Shown here one piece after another: positions 34,188 to 41,927 of a stretch of 64,000 nt of DNA (position 1 is the first letter of the stretch; each line of letters opens with the position of its first letter). Below the pieces are notes generated by a model that worked only from the letters and a program-made list of their open reading frames with translations, was not told the origin of the DNA and made no database searches. The position numbers and the translations under genes were made by a program. Source of the stretch: Paenibacillus albicereus (GTDB taxonomy: Bacteria > Bacillota > Bacilli > Paenibacillales > Paenibacillaceae); assembly GCF_012676905.1 (NCBI RefSeq), contig NZ_CP051428.1, positions 921,001 to 985,000 of the forward strand, read 5' to 3'.

Positions 34188-34381
34188 TGATTTGTCGCGT
34201 CTTCTGGACGACGATTTCCTGAGCCAGCCGATCGTGCTCCTCGACGATCTCGGGCTTTTCCTTCAAGAGAAAGGACTGGAAACGCCGGAACAGGCCGCCT
34301 GTTTCCGGCTCCTCGCCGATGAAGCGAATCGCTTCGGCATAGCTCTCTTCGCAGTCCTACACGCAGCTTGACCTGCTTCAT
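34182..34381 (-). pseudogene. frameshifted small gene coupled to the dinB-like gene
   Basis: An ATG at 34381 overlaps the upstream stop as ATGA, a sign of translational coupling. Reading starts 'MKQVKLRV', then leaves frame at GTAGGAC. Removing one G restores a well-coded frame (G/C-rich third positions) 'DCEESYAEAIRFIGEE' ... 'FQSFLLKEKPEIVEEHDRL' ... 'VVQKTRQIK'. At the end AAAATAG lacks an in-frame stop unless one A is removed. So about 65 residues of a charged helical protein are broken at two short homopolymers. Real decay or sequencing error are both possible. Family not recognised. Confidence 0.5.
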
Positions 34382-34857
34382 CGGATCGGAATCAAGCCCT
34401 TGCCGATGAAGTTGGCCGACACCGGCTTCAGCCCCATCTCCCGCGCCCAGATGGACAGCTGGCCGACATGGTGGATCTCATGGGCGAGCACATGCCGCAT
34501 GACCTCTCCCCAGGCGTGCTGCTCGACGTCTCCATCGCCGGTGACGTCCTCCATCAGCCGCGTCTCCATGGAGTCGTCCCAGCCGAGGATGAACGGCTCG
34601 ATGTCGGACCGGTATTGACGGTCCAGCTCCCGCACCTCGGCGAGCGTGGCGAGCCATGGAACCGGCTTGGAAGGGAAGGCTGCCTCCTGCAGCTGCTGAA
34701 TCCAGCTCCACTCTACATCGATGATATGCTGGAACGTCTTGAGGATGCTTCCCATGCCGCCGACCCGTTCCCGAGCCAGCTCCTCCTCCGGCAGCTGAGC
34801 GCACCATTCGTACCATTGATCCCGGACGATCCAGTTGTACTTGAACCAGACGTGCAT
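34378..34857 (-). CDS. DinB-family metal-dependent protein
   Basis: 159 residues, the DinB/YfiT four-helix size. The metal-binding histidines are visible: one in 'KTFQHIIDVEWSW' and two in 'HVLAHEIHHVGQL'. Family members are often thiol-dependent transferases or stress proteins, and the reaction here is unknown. CAAGGAGG lies 6-7 bases before the ATG at 34857. Its stop overlaps the start of a small frameshifted gene. Confidence 0.92.
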   Translation of the reverse strand: MHVWFKYNWIVRDQWYEWCAQLPEEELARERVGGMGSILKTFQHIIDVEWSWIQQLQEAAFPSKPVPWLATLAEVRELDRQYRSDIEPFILGWDDSMETRLMEDVTGDGDVEQHAWGEVMRHVLAHEIHHVGQLSIWAREMGLKPVSANFIGKGLIPIR

Positions 34858-34955
34858 TCCGATTCCTCCTTGAGCGGCATTTTAACCTTTCCTTATCGTA
34901 AGGGATCGAGAGGACGATGAGAAGCTCCTCCTGCGAGATAAAGAATTGAAAAAAG

Positions 34956-34984
34956 TTGAAAATGAGACTCCCAAACGTTATGCT
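34956..34984 (+). promoter_or_regulatory. promoter of the lacI gene at 35028
   Basis: TTGAAA, 17-base spacer, TATGCT (34979-34984). The promoter lies within the in-frame 5' extension, which supports the later start at 35028. Its spacer end CCAAACGTTATGCT resembles TCAAATGTTATTCT at the promoter of the GH5 gene at 37186. Confidence 0.7.
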
Positions 34985-35027
34985 GAAAAGAGCAAACTCT
35001 TGCTCCGATGCCGAAGGGATGGGCTTC

Positions 35028-36125
35028 ATGAAAAAAGTGACGCTGCAAATGATCGCCGATAAATTGAACGTATCCAAAGCGCTCGTATCCAAAGCTCTGT
35101 CCGGGGACAGCGCGGTGAACGAGGTGACGCGGGAAATCATCTGGAAAACCGCCGAGGAGGAAGGCTACCGGATCAAGGGCCGCAAGCCGGGCTCCGCTCC
35201 GGGCACGGGCAATCTGGCGGTGCTCATGCCGCGGGCATACCTCGACGATCCCGAGTATTGGGGCAAGATCATCAAGGGCATCGACGCCGAGCTCGCCAAG
35301 CAGGGCTACAGCATGCTCCTGTCGAGCATCGACGTGTCGATGAAGGTGAAGGACGGCATGCCGCTGGGCATCACGGAACGCAAGGTGGACGGCGTCATCG
35401 TGCTCGGCCAGCTGCCGGAGGCTTACACGGACCAGTTGACGAAGCGCAAGCTGCCGTTCGTGCTCGTCGATCCCGACGCGCAGCATCCGGAGCTCGACCT
35501 CGTGCTGGCGAACAACTACCTCGGCGCGAGCCAGGCGGCGCAGCTGCTGCTTCGCCAAGGCCATCGCCGCCTGGCGTTTGTCGGCGACGCCCATACGACG
35601 TGGAGCTTCTCGGAGCGTCGGCGCGGCTTCGAGGACGCCATCGCCGCCCACAACCGCAAGCAGGCCGAGGACGGGGCGGAGCTGGCCCTCATCGAAGGCA
35701 TGGGCGTAAGCGGCAGCGGGATGTACACCAAGCCGGAGTTCGCGGCGACGCTGGAGCGGGAACTGCGGGCGGAGCGTCCGGTTACGGCGATGTTCTGCGC
35801 CAACGACCTGATCGCCTTCGACGCGCTCAAGCTGCTGCAGCCGCTCGGACTGGAATGCCCGACGGACGTGTCGATCGTCGGCTTCGACGACCTGTCGCTG
35901 GCGGAGCTGAACCAGCCGGGCCTGACGACGGTCAAGGTGCCCAAGGAAGAAATGGGCTCGCGCGCGGTGCAGATCGTGCTCGGCCGCATCGCCGAGCCGG
36001 AGAAGCTCCCGGAGCTCGTCATGCTGTCGACGACGCTGGTGAAGCGGGCTTCCGCCGCTGCTGCTGCGGGCGCGGACGGGGATGCGGAGCCGGAGGCGGA
36101 GAGAGCGGCCACGGCCGGAGCTTGA
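35028..36125 (+). CDS. LacI-family regulator next to the intracellular GH5 gene
   Basis: 365 residues. HTH 'LQMIADKLNVSKALVSKALSGDS' followed by a divergent hinge, then a sugar-binding-protein-like domain ('NLAVLMPRAYLDDPEYWGKIIKGID' ... 'DVSIVGFDDLSLAELNQPGLTTVKVP'). The Ala/Glu tail of about 25 residues is extra. ATG 35028 has GAAGGG at 10 bases, whereas ATG 35019 is too near. Likely represses the GH5 gene 1.1 kb downstream and itself, since their promoters share an AAACGTTAT/AAATGTTAT element. The effector sugar is unknown. Confidence 0.92.
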   Translation: MKKVTLQMIADKLNVSKALVSKALSGDSAVNEVTREIIWKTAEEEGYRIKGRKPGSAPGTGNLAVLMPRAYLDDPEYWGKIIKGIDAELAKQGYSMLLSSIDVSMKVKDGMPLGITERKVDGVIVLGQLPEAYTDQLTKRKLPFVLVDPDAQHPELDLVLANNYLGASQAAQLLLRQGHRRLAFVGDAHTTWSFSERRRGFEDAIAAHNRKQAEDGAELALIEGMGVSGSGMYTKPEFAATLERELRAERPVTAMFCANDLIAFDALKLLQPLGLECPTDVSIVGFDDLSLAELNQPGLTTVKVPKEEMGSRAVQIVLGRIAEPEKLPELVMLSTTLVKRASAAAAAGADGDAEPEAERAATAGA

Positions 36126-36493
36126 GGCGGCAGCGAAGCGGTATCGGGAGGCTAGGCTTGGAGCGGCAGCGCAGCCAGTCGGCAAAATGCGGCTGCGGGG
36201 GACGCGCGGCTGAGGCTGGCCCCAAGGGCAAAAACGCCCTTGATGGAGAGCGGCCACGGCGAGCGCGTGAGGCGAGAGGCGAGCTGAGGGCACGCTTGTT
36301 TGGAGCGCCGGAGCTGCATCGCTTCAAATCAAGGGAAGAAACGCCCTTGTTGATGCGGTGGAGCCGGTTTCGCCCCCGCCTGTCCGCCGCTCACCTAGGG
36401 CTGCTCTTGACGGCTCCCAGCTTAACCCCGCGCCACTGTCGGATTTTTCTTCAACATCCCCCGTTGGCAGCTTCGTACCTGCGGCATTGGAGC

Positions 36494-36679
36494 TCTAACG
36501 CAACTCAGAGGCGCTATTTCGTCCATAAAGCCTCTTTACTACGGCTAACGAAACTCACAGTCGCTATCTGGCTTGAATGACGGTCTAATCCCCCGCTTTG
36601 GACCGAATAGCGCTTTACAGTTTCGTTAGAATTTGAAATGCTCTCTTTTTGCCCAAATAGCGTGCTGTAGTTTCGTTAG
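36494..36679. repeat. 50-bp repeat array D4, two forward and two inverted copies
   Basis: TAACGCAACTCAGAGGCGCTAT (36496) and TAACGAAACTCACAGTCGCTAT (36546) face the inverted copies AATAGCGCTTTACAGTTTCG (36606) and AATAGCGTGCTGTAGTTTCG (36656). Both pairs are exactly 50 bases apart, pointing toward each other. Confidence 0.85.
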
Positions 36680-36721
36680 CGCCGCTGCCCTCAAGGGCCT
36701 GCGGCTCAATTTCCCCATCGG

Positions 36722-37015
36722 CAGTCCAAGCGCCATGTCCCTCGATCCATCAACCGCCAGTCTACACGCCAACGATCGTCGACCCGCCGGCCGCTAGTCC
36801 AAGTGGCAACGATCATCGACCCGACTGCCGGTCTAAGCGGTATCGCCCCACCTATTCCTAGTCCATGAGCTTCCATTCAGCGCCCGCCCCCCGACCACCA
36901 GTCCGGCGCTTTCGCTCCTCGATCCATTGAATCCGAGTCTAGGGACCACTTTCTTTGACCTACCGACTGCCCGTCCAAGCGCTTCCGTTTCCCGATTAAC
37001 CGCCTGCTAGTATTC
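36722..37015. repeat. degenerate array of about 36-bp units
   Basis: About eight units begin with AGTCYAAGCG-like sequence (near 36723, 36759, 36796, 36830, 36859, 36900, 36936, 36972) and end with ATCGACCCRCCGGCCGCT-like sequence. Individual units differ by many substitutions. No reading frame is credible here. The gap 36126-37262 therefore holds only repeats plus the 37186 promoter. Confidence 0.65.
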
Positions 37016-37185
37016 TCTTTCACTCCGCCGACCGGTTGTCCCGGCATCAGCGCCGCCCTGTTGCCTAGCGCAGGAATCGGCGTTTTCTACGGAGGATGCG
37101 CCGCTAAGCATCCACTCGCCTCGATTCACCTGCTCCTCTCATGCAATTCAACTAATGAAACATAAACGTAATAAGTTAAAATAAG

Positions 37186-37214
37186 TTGAAGAAAAGCTCG
37201 TCAAATGTTATTCT
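37186..37214 (+). promoter_or_regulatory. promoter of the intracellular GH5 gene
   Basis: TTGAAG, 17-base spacer, TATTCT, in an AT-rich stretch 49 bases before the ATG. Confidence 0.7.
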
Positions 37215-37262
37215 TGTCATGGCAACACCATGAAACCAACCAGGTAAGGGCGGGGATCGATC

Positions 37263-38555
37263 ATGAGGAGCAAAGGGTTTGTTGCCCGCGCAGGCAGCCG
37301 TCTGGAGCTGGAGGGCAAGCCGTTCCGGTTCGCTGGGCCGAATGTCTACTGGCTCGGGCTCGACGAGAATGTGGACGGAATCGCCTGGCCGACGGAATTC
37401 CGCGTCCGCGACGCGCTGGATACGGCGCTGGAGATGGGGGCGACCGTCGTCCGCTCGCATACGCTGGGCGCGTCTCAGGGGCATCCGCTCTCCATCATGC
37501 CGGAGCCGGATCGCTACAACGAAGAAGCGCTGCGCCGGGTGGACTTCGCGATCCGCGAGGCTGCGGCGAGAGGACTGCGGCTGATCGTGCCGCTTGTCTG
37601 TAACTGGTCGTATTACCACGGCGGACGTTCTACGTTCGCGAGCTGGAGAGGACTGGAGGATCCGCTGTCCTTTTATGCCGATCCGGAGATCAAGGAGACG
37701 TTCAAGCGGTACATCGCCATGCTGCTGACTCGAATGAATACGCTTACAGGAAGGGCTTACCGCGATGATCCGACGATCCTGGCCTGGGAGCTCGGGAACG
37801 AGCTGAACGACGCGCCCGCCGAGTGGGTCCGGGAAATGGCCGTTCATATCAAGGATCTCGATCGGAACCATCTCGTCGCGCACGGCAAGCAGTTCGAGCT
37901 CGATCGCGACAAGCTCGGCATCGAGGAGCTGGACATCCTCGACGTGCATTATTATCCGGCCGACGCGGATGCGCTGGCGAGGGACGCGGCCGACACGGCC
38001 GCTGCCGGCAAGGTCTACCTCTGCGGAGAGTACGGCTGGACGGAGGACGGACTGGAGGCGTTCCTGGAGCGGGCGGAGAAGGACGGCAACGTCGCCGGAA
38101 CGCTGTTCTGGTCGTTGTTTCCGCATGCGGACGATGCTGGGTATGTGCCCCACTACGACGGCTTCTCGCTGCACTATCCCGGCACGGGCGTAAGCCCCGA
38201 TTACGAGCGGCGCTGCCTGGCTCTGAGAAGCCATGCCTATCGGATGAGCGGGCGGGACGTGCCCGCATGCCTCGTCCCGGAGGCGCCGGCGATTTCCTCG
38301 GCGGCCGAGCGCGTCGCGTTCCGCGGCGTCGTCGGAGCGGCCCGCTACACGGTTGAAAAGAGCACGCGCGGAGCGGCCGGACCGTGGACGGCTGTCTTCG
38401 ACGCTCGACCGGCGGACCACGACATGCCATGGCAGGACCCGACCCGCGCGCACGGCACGCGCACCTGGTATCGCGTGCGGGCGCTCGCGCCGGACGGAGC
38501 GGCCGGAGCGTGGTCGGAGCCGTTCGAGTCGGAGCCGTTCACCCCGCGCGGCTGA
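37263..38555 (+). CDS. GH5-like mannanase/glycosidase without signal peptide
   Basis: 430 residues. The clan-A barrel starts 'FRFAGPNVYWLGLDE', acid/base Glu180 is in 'WELGNELND' and nucleophile Glu256 in 'LCGEYGW'. The layout follows GH5 mannan endo-1,4-beta-mannosidase relatives. The C-terminal 90 residues look like a small FN3-like sandwich ('RVAFRGVVGAARYTVEKS' ... 'TWYRVRALAPDGAAGAWSEPF'). There is no signal, so it acts in the cytosol, presumably on imported manno-oligosaccharides. The ribosome site (GGCGGGG) is weak. Likely controlled by LacI at 35028. Confidence 0.9.
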   Translation: MRSKGFVARAGSRLELEGKPFRFAGPNVYWLGLDENVDGIAWPTEFRVRDALDTALEMGATVVRSHTLGASQGHPLSIMPEPDRYNEEALRRVDFAIREAAARGLRLIVPLVCNWSYYHGGRSTFASWRGLEDPLSFYADPEIKETFKRYIAMLLTRMNTLTGRAYRDDPTILAWELGNELNDAPAEWVREMAVHIKDLDRNHLVAHGKQFELDRDKLGIEELDILDVHYYPADADALARDAADTAAAGKVYLCGEYGWTEDGLEAFLERAEKDGNVAGTLFWSLFPHADDAGYVPHYDGFSLHYPGTGVSPDYERRCLALRSHAYRMSGRDVPACLVPEAPAISSAAERVAFRGVVGAARYTVEKSTRGAAGPWTAVFDARPADHDMPWQDPTRAHGTRTWYRVRALAPDGAAGAWSEPFESEPFTPRG

Positions 38556-38630
38556 GTGTTTGCTCCGTGCGGGGGCGTACGATATTGTCCGTCGTCTGGC
38601 TGCGGCTCGCGAGGGATGCGGATTACGCGA

Positions 38631-38677
38631 AAAAAGCTGTCTCCGGAGCCGGGAACGGACTTAGGGGACAGCTTTTT
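38631..38677 (+). terminator. terminator of the GH5 gene
   Basis: AAAAAGCTGTC (38631-38641) pairs with GACAGCTTTTT (38667-38677), with the T run as part of the stem. Confidence 0.75.
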
Positions 38678-38706
38678 AGATGTCGGGCCTGCCGGGTCGG
38701 GTCCAC

Positions 38707-38881
38707 CCAAGGCAGAAAAGTGCCTTGGATGTTAATTTCCGGGCGAAGTCGGCCCGAACCAAGGAAGAGTGCCTTGGATGTTAATTTCCTGGCGAAGCCG
38801 GCCCGAACCAAGGAAGAAGAGTTCCTTGGATGTTAATTCCCTGGCGAAGCCGGCCCGAACCAAGGCAGAAAAGTGCCTTGG
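38707..38881. repeat. 52-bp tandem palindrome array P1b
   Basis: Four units at 38707, 38759, 38808 and 38860 carry CCAAGGCA...TGCCTTGG or the variant CCAAGGAAG...TTCCTTGG. The interval is nearly constant: ATGTTAATTTCCTGGCG then AAGCCGGCCCGAA. Steps are 52, 49 and 52. Same palindrome as P1a at 3.4 kb with a different interval. Confidence 0.92.
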
Positions 38882-39020
38882 ATTCTGGTTCGTTGCAGCA
38901 AGGCGGGAGGGGGAACTGCGAGAAACACGATTTTGTGGTTGTACGTTCCCCGTCGCCCGCCGCGCCCGCGTTGCTCCACACCTCCGCGCTCGTCGCGTGC
39001 CGATTCCTTCCCCCCAGCTC

Positions 39021-39153
39021 CTACGTCCGCCCTTGCCGCGCGTAGCGCACCAAGCTGTCCGTCCGCACCGGCAGGCCGGTCGCGATCGAGCGGTTGGCGG
39101 CGATACCGGTCGGATCGTTTGGCCTCGATGATTGTAAGAACACTCTTCGGCAC
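39021..39153 (-). pseudogene. very small frameshifted gene
   Basis: A GTG at 39153 has AGGAGG eight bases upstream and reads 'VPKSVLTIIEA'. At GCCAAACGATCC (three T on the plus strand, 39118-39120) the coding frame shifts. Dropping one A gives 'NDPTGIAANRSIATGL' and on to 'SLVRYARQGRT' with a proper TAG, about 43 residues. Third positions are G/C-rich in exactly these two parts. Without the shift the reading becomes Arg-rich and unlikely. Family unknown. Confidence 0.45.
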
Positions 39154-39203
39154 AGAACTCGCCTCCTGCACCTGATTCCAGTTCAGGAGCGATAAAAGGA
39201 GAA

Positions 39204-39332
39204 AAGCAGGGTTCCTTGGCGGCATGCTTATGCTGGCTGCCGGCGAACCCTGCCTTGTCGTGCCGCGCTCTCCGACCACAAGCTGGCTGCCGACGAACCC
39301 TGCTTTGCCGTGCCGGCGCTCGCCGACCACAA
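39204..39332. repeat. 50-bp two-unit repeat with inverted GCAGGGTTC
   Basis: GCTGGCTGCCGGCGAACCC (39232) recurs at 39282 with the following 31 bases largely conserved. GCAGGGTTC at 39206 is the inverse of GAACCCTGC inside each unit, so hairpins can form. It lies just beyond the kbl stop. Confidence 0.8.
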
Positions 39333-39409
39333 CCGACGCCCGGGAAGCCCGGGAAGCCCGGTGCAGCCCGGCCTGCGGCCCAGCCGCTCAGGCTCCAGGC
39401 TGCTACATG

Positions 39410-40585
39410 CTACACCAGTCCGAACTCCCGTCCGGCCTGCAGCAGCGCGTCGCGCGCGAAGGCGAGGTCCTCGTCGCTGTGCATCGCGGTGACGATGAAG
39501 CGGACGCGGCCCTTGCCCTCGCCGACCGTCGGATAGACGATACCGGGCGCGAACACGCCGAGCTCCAGCAGCCGCGCCGAAAAGCGCATCGTGCGCGCCG
39601 AGTCGCCGATGACGATCGGCATGATCGGCGTCTCGCTGACGCCGGTGTCGAAGCCGTCGGCCTGCAGCCGCGTGCGGAACGAAGAGGCGGAGGCGTGCAG
39701 GCGCTCGCCCAGCTCGGGGCTGTCCTGCAGCACGCGGATCGCTTCCAGGCAGGCGGCCGCCACGGCCGGCGTCTGCGATGTGCTGAACAGGAACGGCCGC
39801 GCCTTGTGGATGAGGTACTCCTTGAGCGCCTGGCTGCCGGCGGCGTAGCCGCCGACGACGCCGACCGCCTTGGACAGCGTGCCGATCTGGATATGGACCC
39901 GGCCGTGGAGGCCGAAATGATCCGTCGAGCCTTTGCCGAAGCGTCCCAGCACGCCGCTCGCATGCGCGTCGTCGACGCAGACGACCGCGTCGTAGCGCTC
40001 CGCCAGCTCCACGATCTGCGGCAGCGGCGCGATGTCGCCGTCCATGCTGAACACGCCGTCGGTCACGACGAAGCGCGTCCGATAGCCGGACGATTCCCGC
40101 AGCGCCTGCTCCAGGCTGTCCATGTCCTTGTGCTTGTAGATGCGGCGCGCCGCCTTGGTCAGGCGGATGCCGTCGATGATGCTGGCGTGGTTGAGCTCGT
40201 CGCTGATGACGACGTCGCCCTCCTGCAGCAGCGTGCCGAACACGCCCTGGTTCGTCGTGAAGCCGGACTGGAACACCAGCGCGGCTTCCGTGTCCTTGAA
40301 CCGGGCCAGCTCCAGCTCGAGCTGCTCATGGATGTCCAGCGTGCCGGAGATCGTGCGGACGGAGCCGGCGCCGACGCCGTACTTTTCCGTCGCCTCGACC
40401 GCCGCCCGCTTGAGCCGCGGGTGGTCCGTCAGGCCGAGGTAGTTGTTGGACGCCATCTGCAGCACGCGCCGGCCGCCGATGTCCATCCAGGCGCCCGAGC
40501 CGCTTTCCCAGACGGAGGGCAGCCGGTATTTCCCCTGCCGCTTCAGCTCCTCCAGCTCGCCGTTCAGAAAGTCCAATCCTGCCAT
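39410..40585 (-). CDS. kbl: glycine C-acetyltransferase (2-amino-3-ketobutyrate CoA ligase)
   Basis: 391 residues, standard for Kbl. It is an alpha-oxoamine synthase of PLP fold type I: 'MASNNYLGLTDHPRL', 'VCVDDAHASGVLG', and PLP-lysine Lys239 in 'IGTLSKAVG'. It converts 2-amino-3-ketobutyrate and CoA to glycine and acetyl-CoA. The first step is made by the product of the upstream tdh, 104 bases away on the same strand, so the two form an operon for threonine breakdown. GGAGAGG precedes the ATG at 40585. Other members of the family are 8-amino-7-oxononanoate synthases. The tdh context decides for Kbl. Confidence 0.95.
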   Translation of the reverse strand: MAGLDFLNGELEELKRQGKYRLPSVWESGSGAWMDIGGRRVLQMASNNYLGLTDHPRLKRAAVEATEKYGVGAGSVRTISGTLDIHEQLELELARFKDTEAALVFQSGFTTNQGVFGTLLQEGDVVISDELNHASIIDGIRLTKAARRIYKHKDMDSLEQALRESSGYRTRFVVTDGVFSMDGDIAPLPQIVELAERYDAVVCVDDAHASGVLGRFGKGSTDHFGLHGRVHIQIGTLSKAVGVVGGYAAGSQALKEYLIHKARPFLFSTSQTPAVAAACLEAIRVLQDSPELGERLHASASSFRTRLQADGFDTGVSETPIMPIVIGDSARTMRFSARLLELGVFAPGIVYPTVGEGKGRVRFIVTAMHSDEDLAFARDALLQAGREFGLV

Positions 40586-40689
40586 CGCTTTCCTCTCCTT
40601 CCGCAGCCAGCGGGCTGCCCGTTCTGCACCTCATGTCCGTCGTTCCATGTCCTATCCAGAGCCGGTCGCCTGGACCGGCGCTTTCGCTT

Positions 40690-41733
40690 TCAGTGCTTGA
40701 ACACGATCTTGGCGCACTGCCCCGAGCCCATCCGCTCGAACGCTTCCTCGAAGCGGTCCAGCGTGAACGTATGGTCGACGAGCGGCTGCAGGTCGATCCG
40801 CTTCGAGTCGAGCAGCCCCTTGAGCTGATGCCACGTCCGGTACATCCGCCGCCCCGTGATGCCATGCACCTCGAGCCCTTTGAAAATGACATGCCGCCCC
40901 AGATCGATCGGCACCGCCTTGGGCGGGATGCCGAGCAGCGACACGCGGCCGGCGGGGGCCATCGCCTCCAGCAGGCTCGTGATCGCCGCGCCGCTGCCGG
41001 ACATCTCCAGGCCGACCTCGATGCCGGCGCCGTCCGTCAAGCGCCGCAGCTCCTTTGCCGTGTCTACGCCAGGGCCGGGCTTTACGCATGCGTCCGCCCC
41101 GAGCTGCGCCGCCATGCCGAGCCGGTAGTCATGGAGGTCGACCGCGACGATGCGTCCGGCTCCGACCGCCTTGGCGACCTGGATCGCCATCAGGCCGATC
41201 GGGCCGCAGCCGACGACGGCCACGGAGCGGCCGACGATGTCGCCGGACAGCACCGTGTGCACGGCGTTGCCGAGCGGGTCCTGCAGGCACGCCAGCTCAT
41301 GCGGCAGCGAAGGATCGTTCGGAATGACGTTGACCGCCTTGGTGACGGCATAATCCGCGAAGCAGCCCGGCGCGCTGATGCCGAAGCTGCGCGTGTGCGG
41401 GCAGACATGGGCGTTGCCGGAACGGCACTGCTTGCAGGCGCCGCAGACGATGTGGCCCTCGGCGGACACGCGGTCGCCGGGGGCGATGCCGCGCACCGCG
41501 CTGCCGATCTCGTCGACGATGCCGGCGAACTCATGGCCGAACACATTGGGCGTGACGACGTTCTGCTCCGCCCAGTCGTCCCAGCGGTAGATATGCATGT
41601 CCGTGCCGCAGATGGAGCTGGCCTTCACGCGGATGCGGACCTCGTCCGGTCCGATGTCCGGGATCGGCAGCTCCCGGAGCACGGCTCCGGGCTTGCGTTC
41701 GGCCTTCACGAGGCCGGTCATCGTCGTTGGCAT
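40690..41733 (-). CDS. tdh: L-threonine 3-dehydrogenase
   Basis: 347 residues, zinc medium-chain dehydrogenase. Catalytic zinc ligands are in 'SSICGTDMHIYRWD' and 'GHEFAG'. The structural zinc has four Cys in 'CGACKQCRSGNAHVC', and the NAD Rossmann motif is 'VAVVGCGPIGLMAIQVAK'. 'GTDMHIYRWDDWA' is characteristic of Tdh rather than sorbitol dehydrogenase. It oxidises threonine to 2-amino-3-ketobutyrate for the neighbouring Kbl. The ATG at 41733 has AAAGGAGA eight bases upstream, and the longer open frame lacks any site. A promoter, inverted repeat and cre lie upstream. Confidence 0.96.
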   Translation of the reverse strand: MPTTMTGLVKAERKPGAVLRELPIPDIGPDEVRIRVKASSICGTDMHIYRWDDWAEQNVVTPNVFGHEFAGIVDEIGSAVRGIAPGDRVSAEGHIVCGACKQCRSGNAHVCPHTRSFGISAPGCFADYAVTKAVNVIPNDPSLPHELACLQDPLGNAVHTVLSGDIVGRSVAVVGCGPIGLMAIQVAKAVGAGRIVAVDLHDYRLGMAAQLGADACVKPGPGVDTAKELRRLTDGAGIEVGLEMSGSGAAITSLLEAMAPAGRVSLLGIPPKAVPIDLGRHVIFKGLEVHGITGRRMYRTWHQLKGLLDSKRIDLQPLVDHTFTLDRFEEAFERMGSGQCAKIVFKH

Positions 41734-41797
41734 GGGGCATTCTCCTTTGCGCGCGGCGGGATGGGGAAGGGATGCCGCTTGAACGCTTTTCTCCGTT

Positions 41798-41813
41798 ATG
41801 GAAGCGCTTGATA
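41798..41813. promoter_or_regulatory. cre-like CcpA site in the tdh leader
   Basis: ATGGAAGCGCTTGATA fits WTGNAANCGNWNNCWW with one mismatch. It lies downstream of the tdh promoter, a roadblock position. Confidence 0.7.
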
Positions 41814-41822
41814 AAGTACATA

Positions 41823-41885
41823 TGTTCACTATAAAGAACAACCGTGTATGTAATAGTATATTAGGCGGCGGCTTTTTGTAAACAA
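41823..41885 (-). promoter_or_regulatory. tdh promoter with TGTTC-N8-GAACA operator
   Basis: On the minus strand TTGTTT (41885-41880), 16-base spacer and TAATAT (41863-41858) form the promoter. The inverted repeat TGTTC...GAACA (41823-41840) lies 18-35 bases after the -10 and could be the site of the XRE-cupin regulator. Confidence 0.6.
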
Positions 41886-41912
41886 CAAAAAAAGCCGGCG
41901 CAGGGCCGGCTT
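41886..41912 (-). terminator. terminator of the XRE-cupin gene
   Basis: AAGCCGGC (41892-41899) pairs with GCCGGCTT (41905-41912), and on the minus strand a run of seven or more T follows. It abuts the -35 of the tdh promoter. Confidence 0.85.
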
Positions 41913-41927
41913 CGGAAGGGAGAGCGT

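Noticed and set aside
32497-34266. Long minus-strand frame through tyrS as a continuation of the small coupled gene
   Set aside because: The frame is open by GC bias only. The coding-like part ends at the tyrS terminator, so the gene is called a frameshifted remnant.
39025-39130. C-terminal remnant of a Gfo/Idh oxidoreductase ('ANRSIATGLPVR')
   Set aside because: The resemblance is short, and a start with AGGAGG plus a proper stop fits a separate small gene better.
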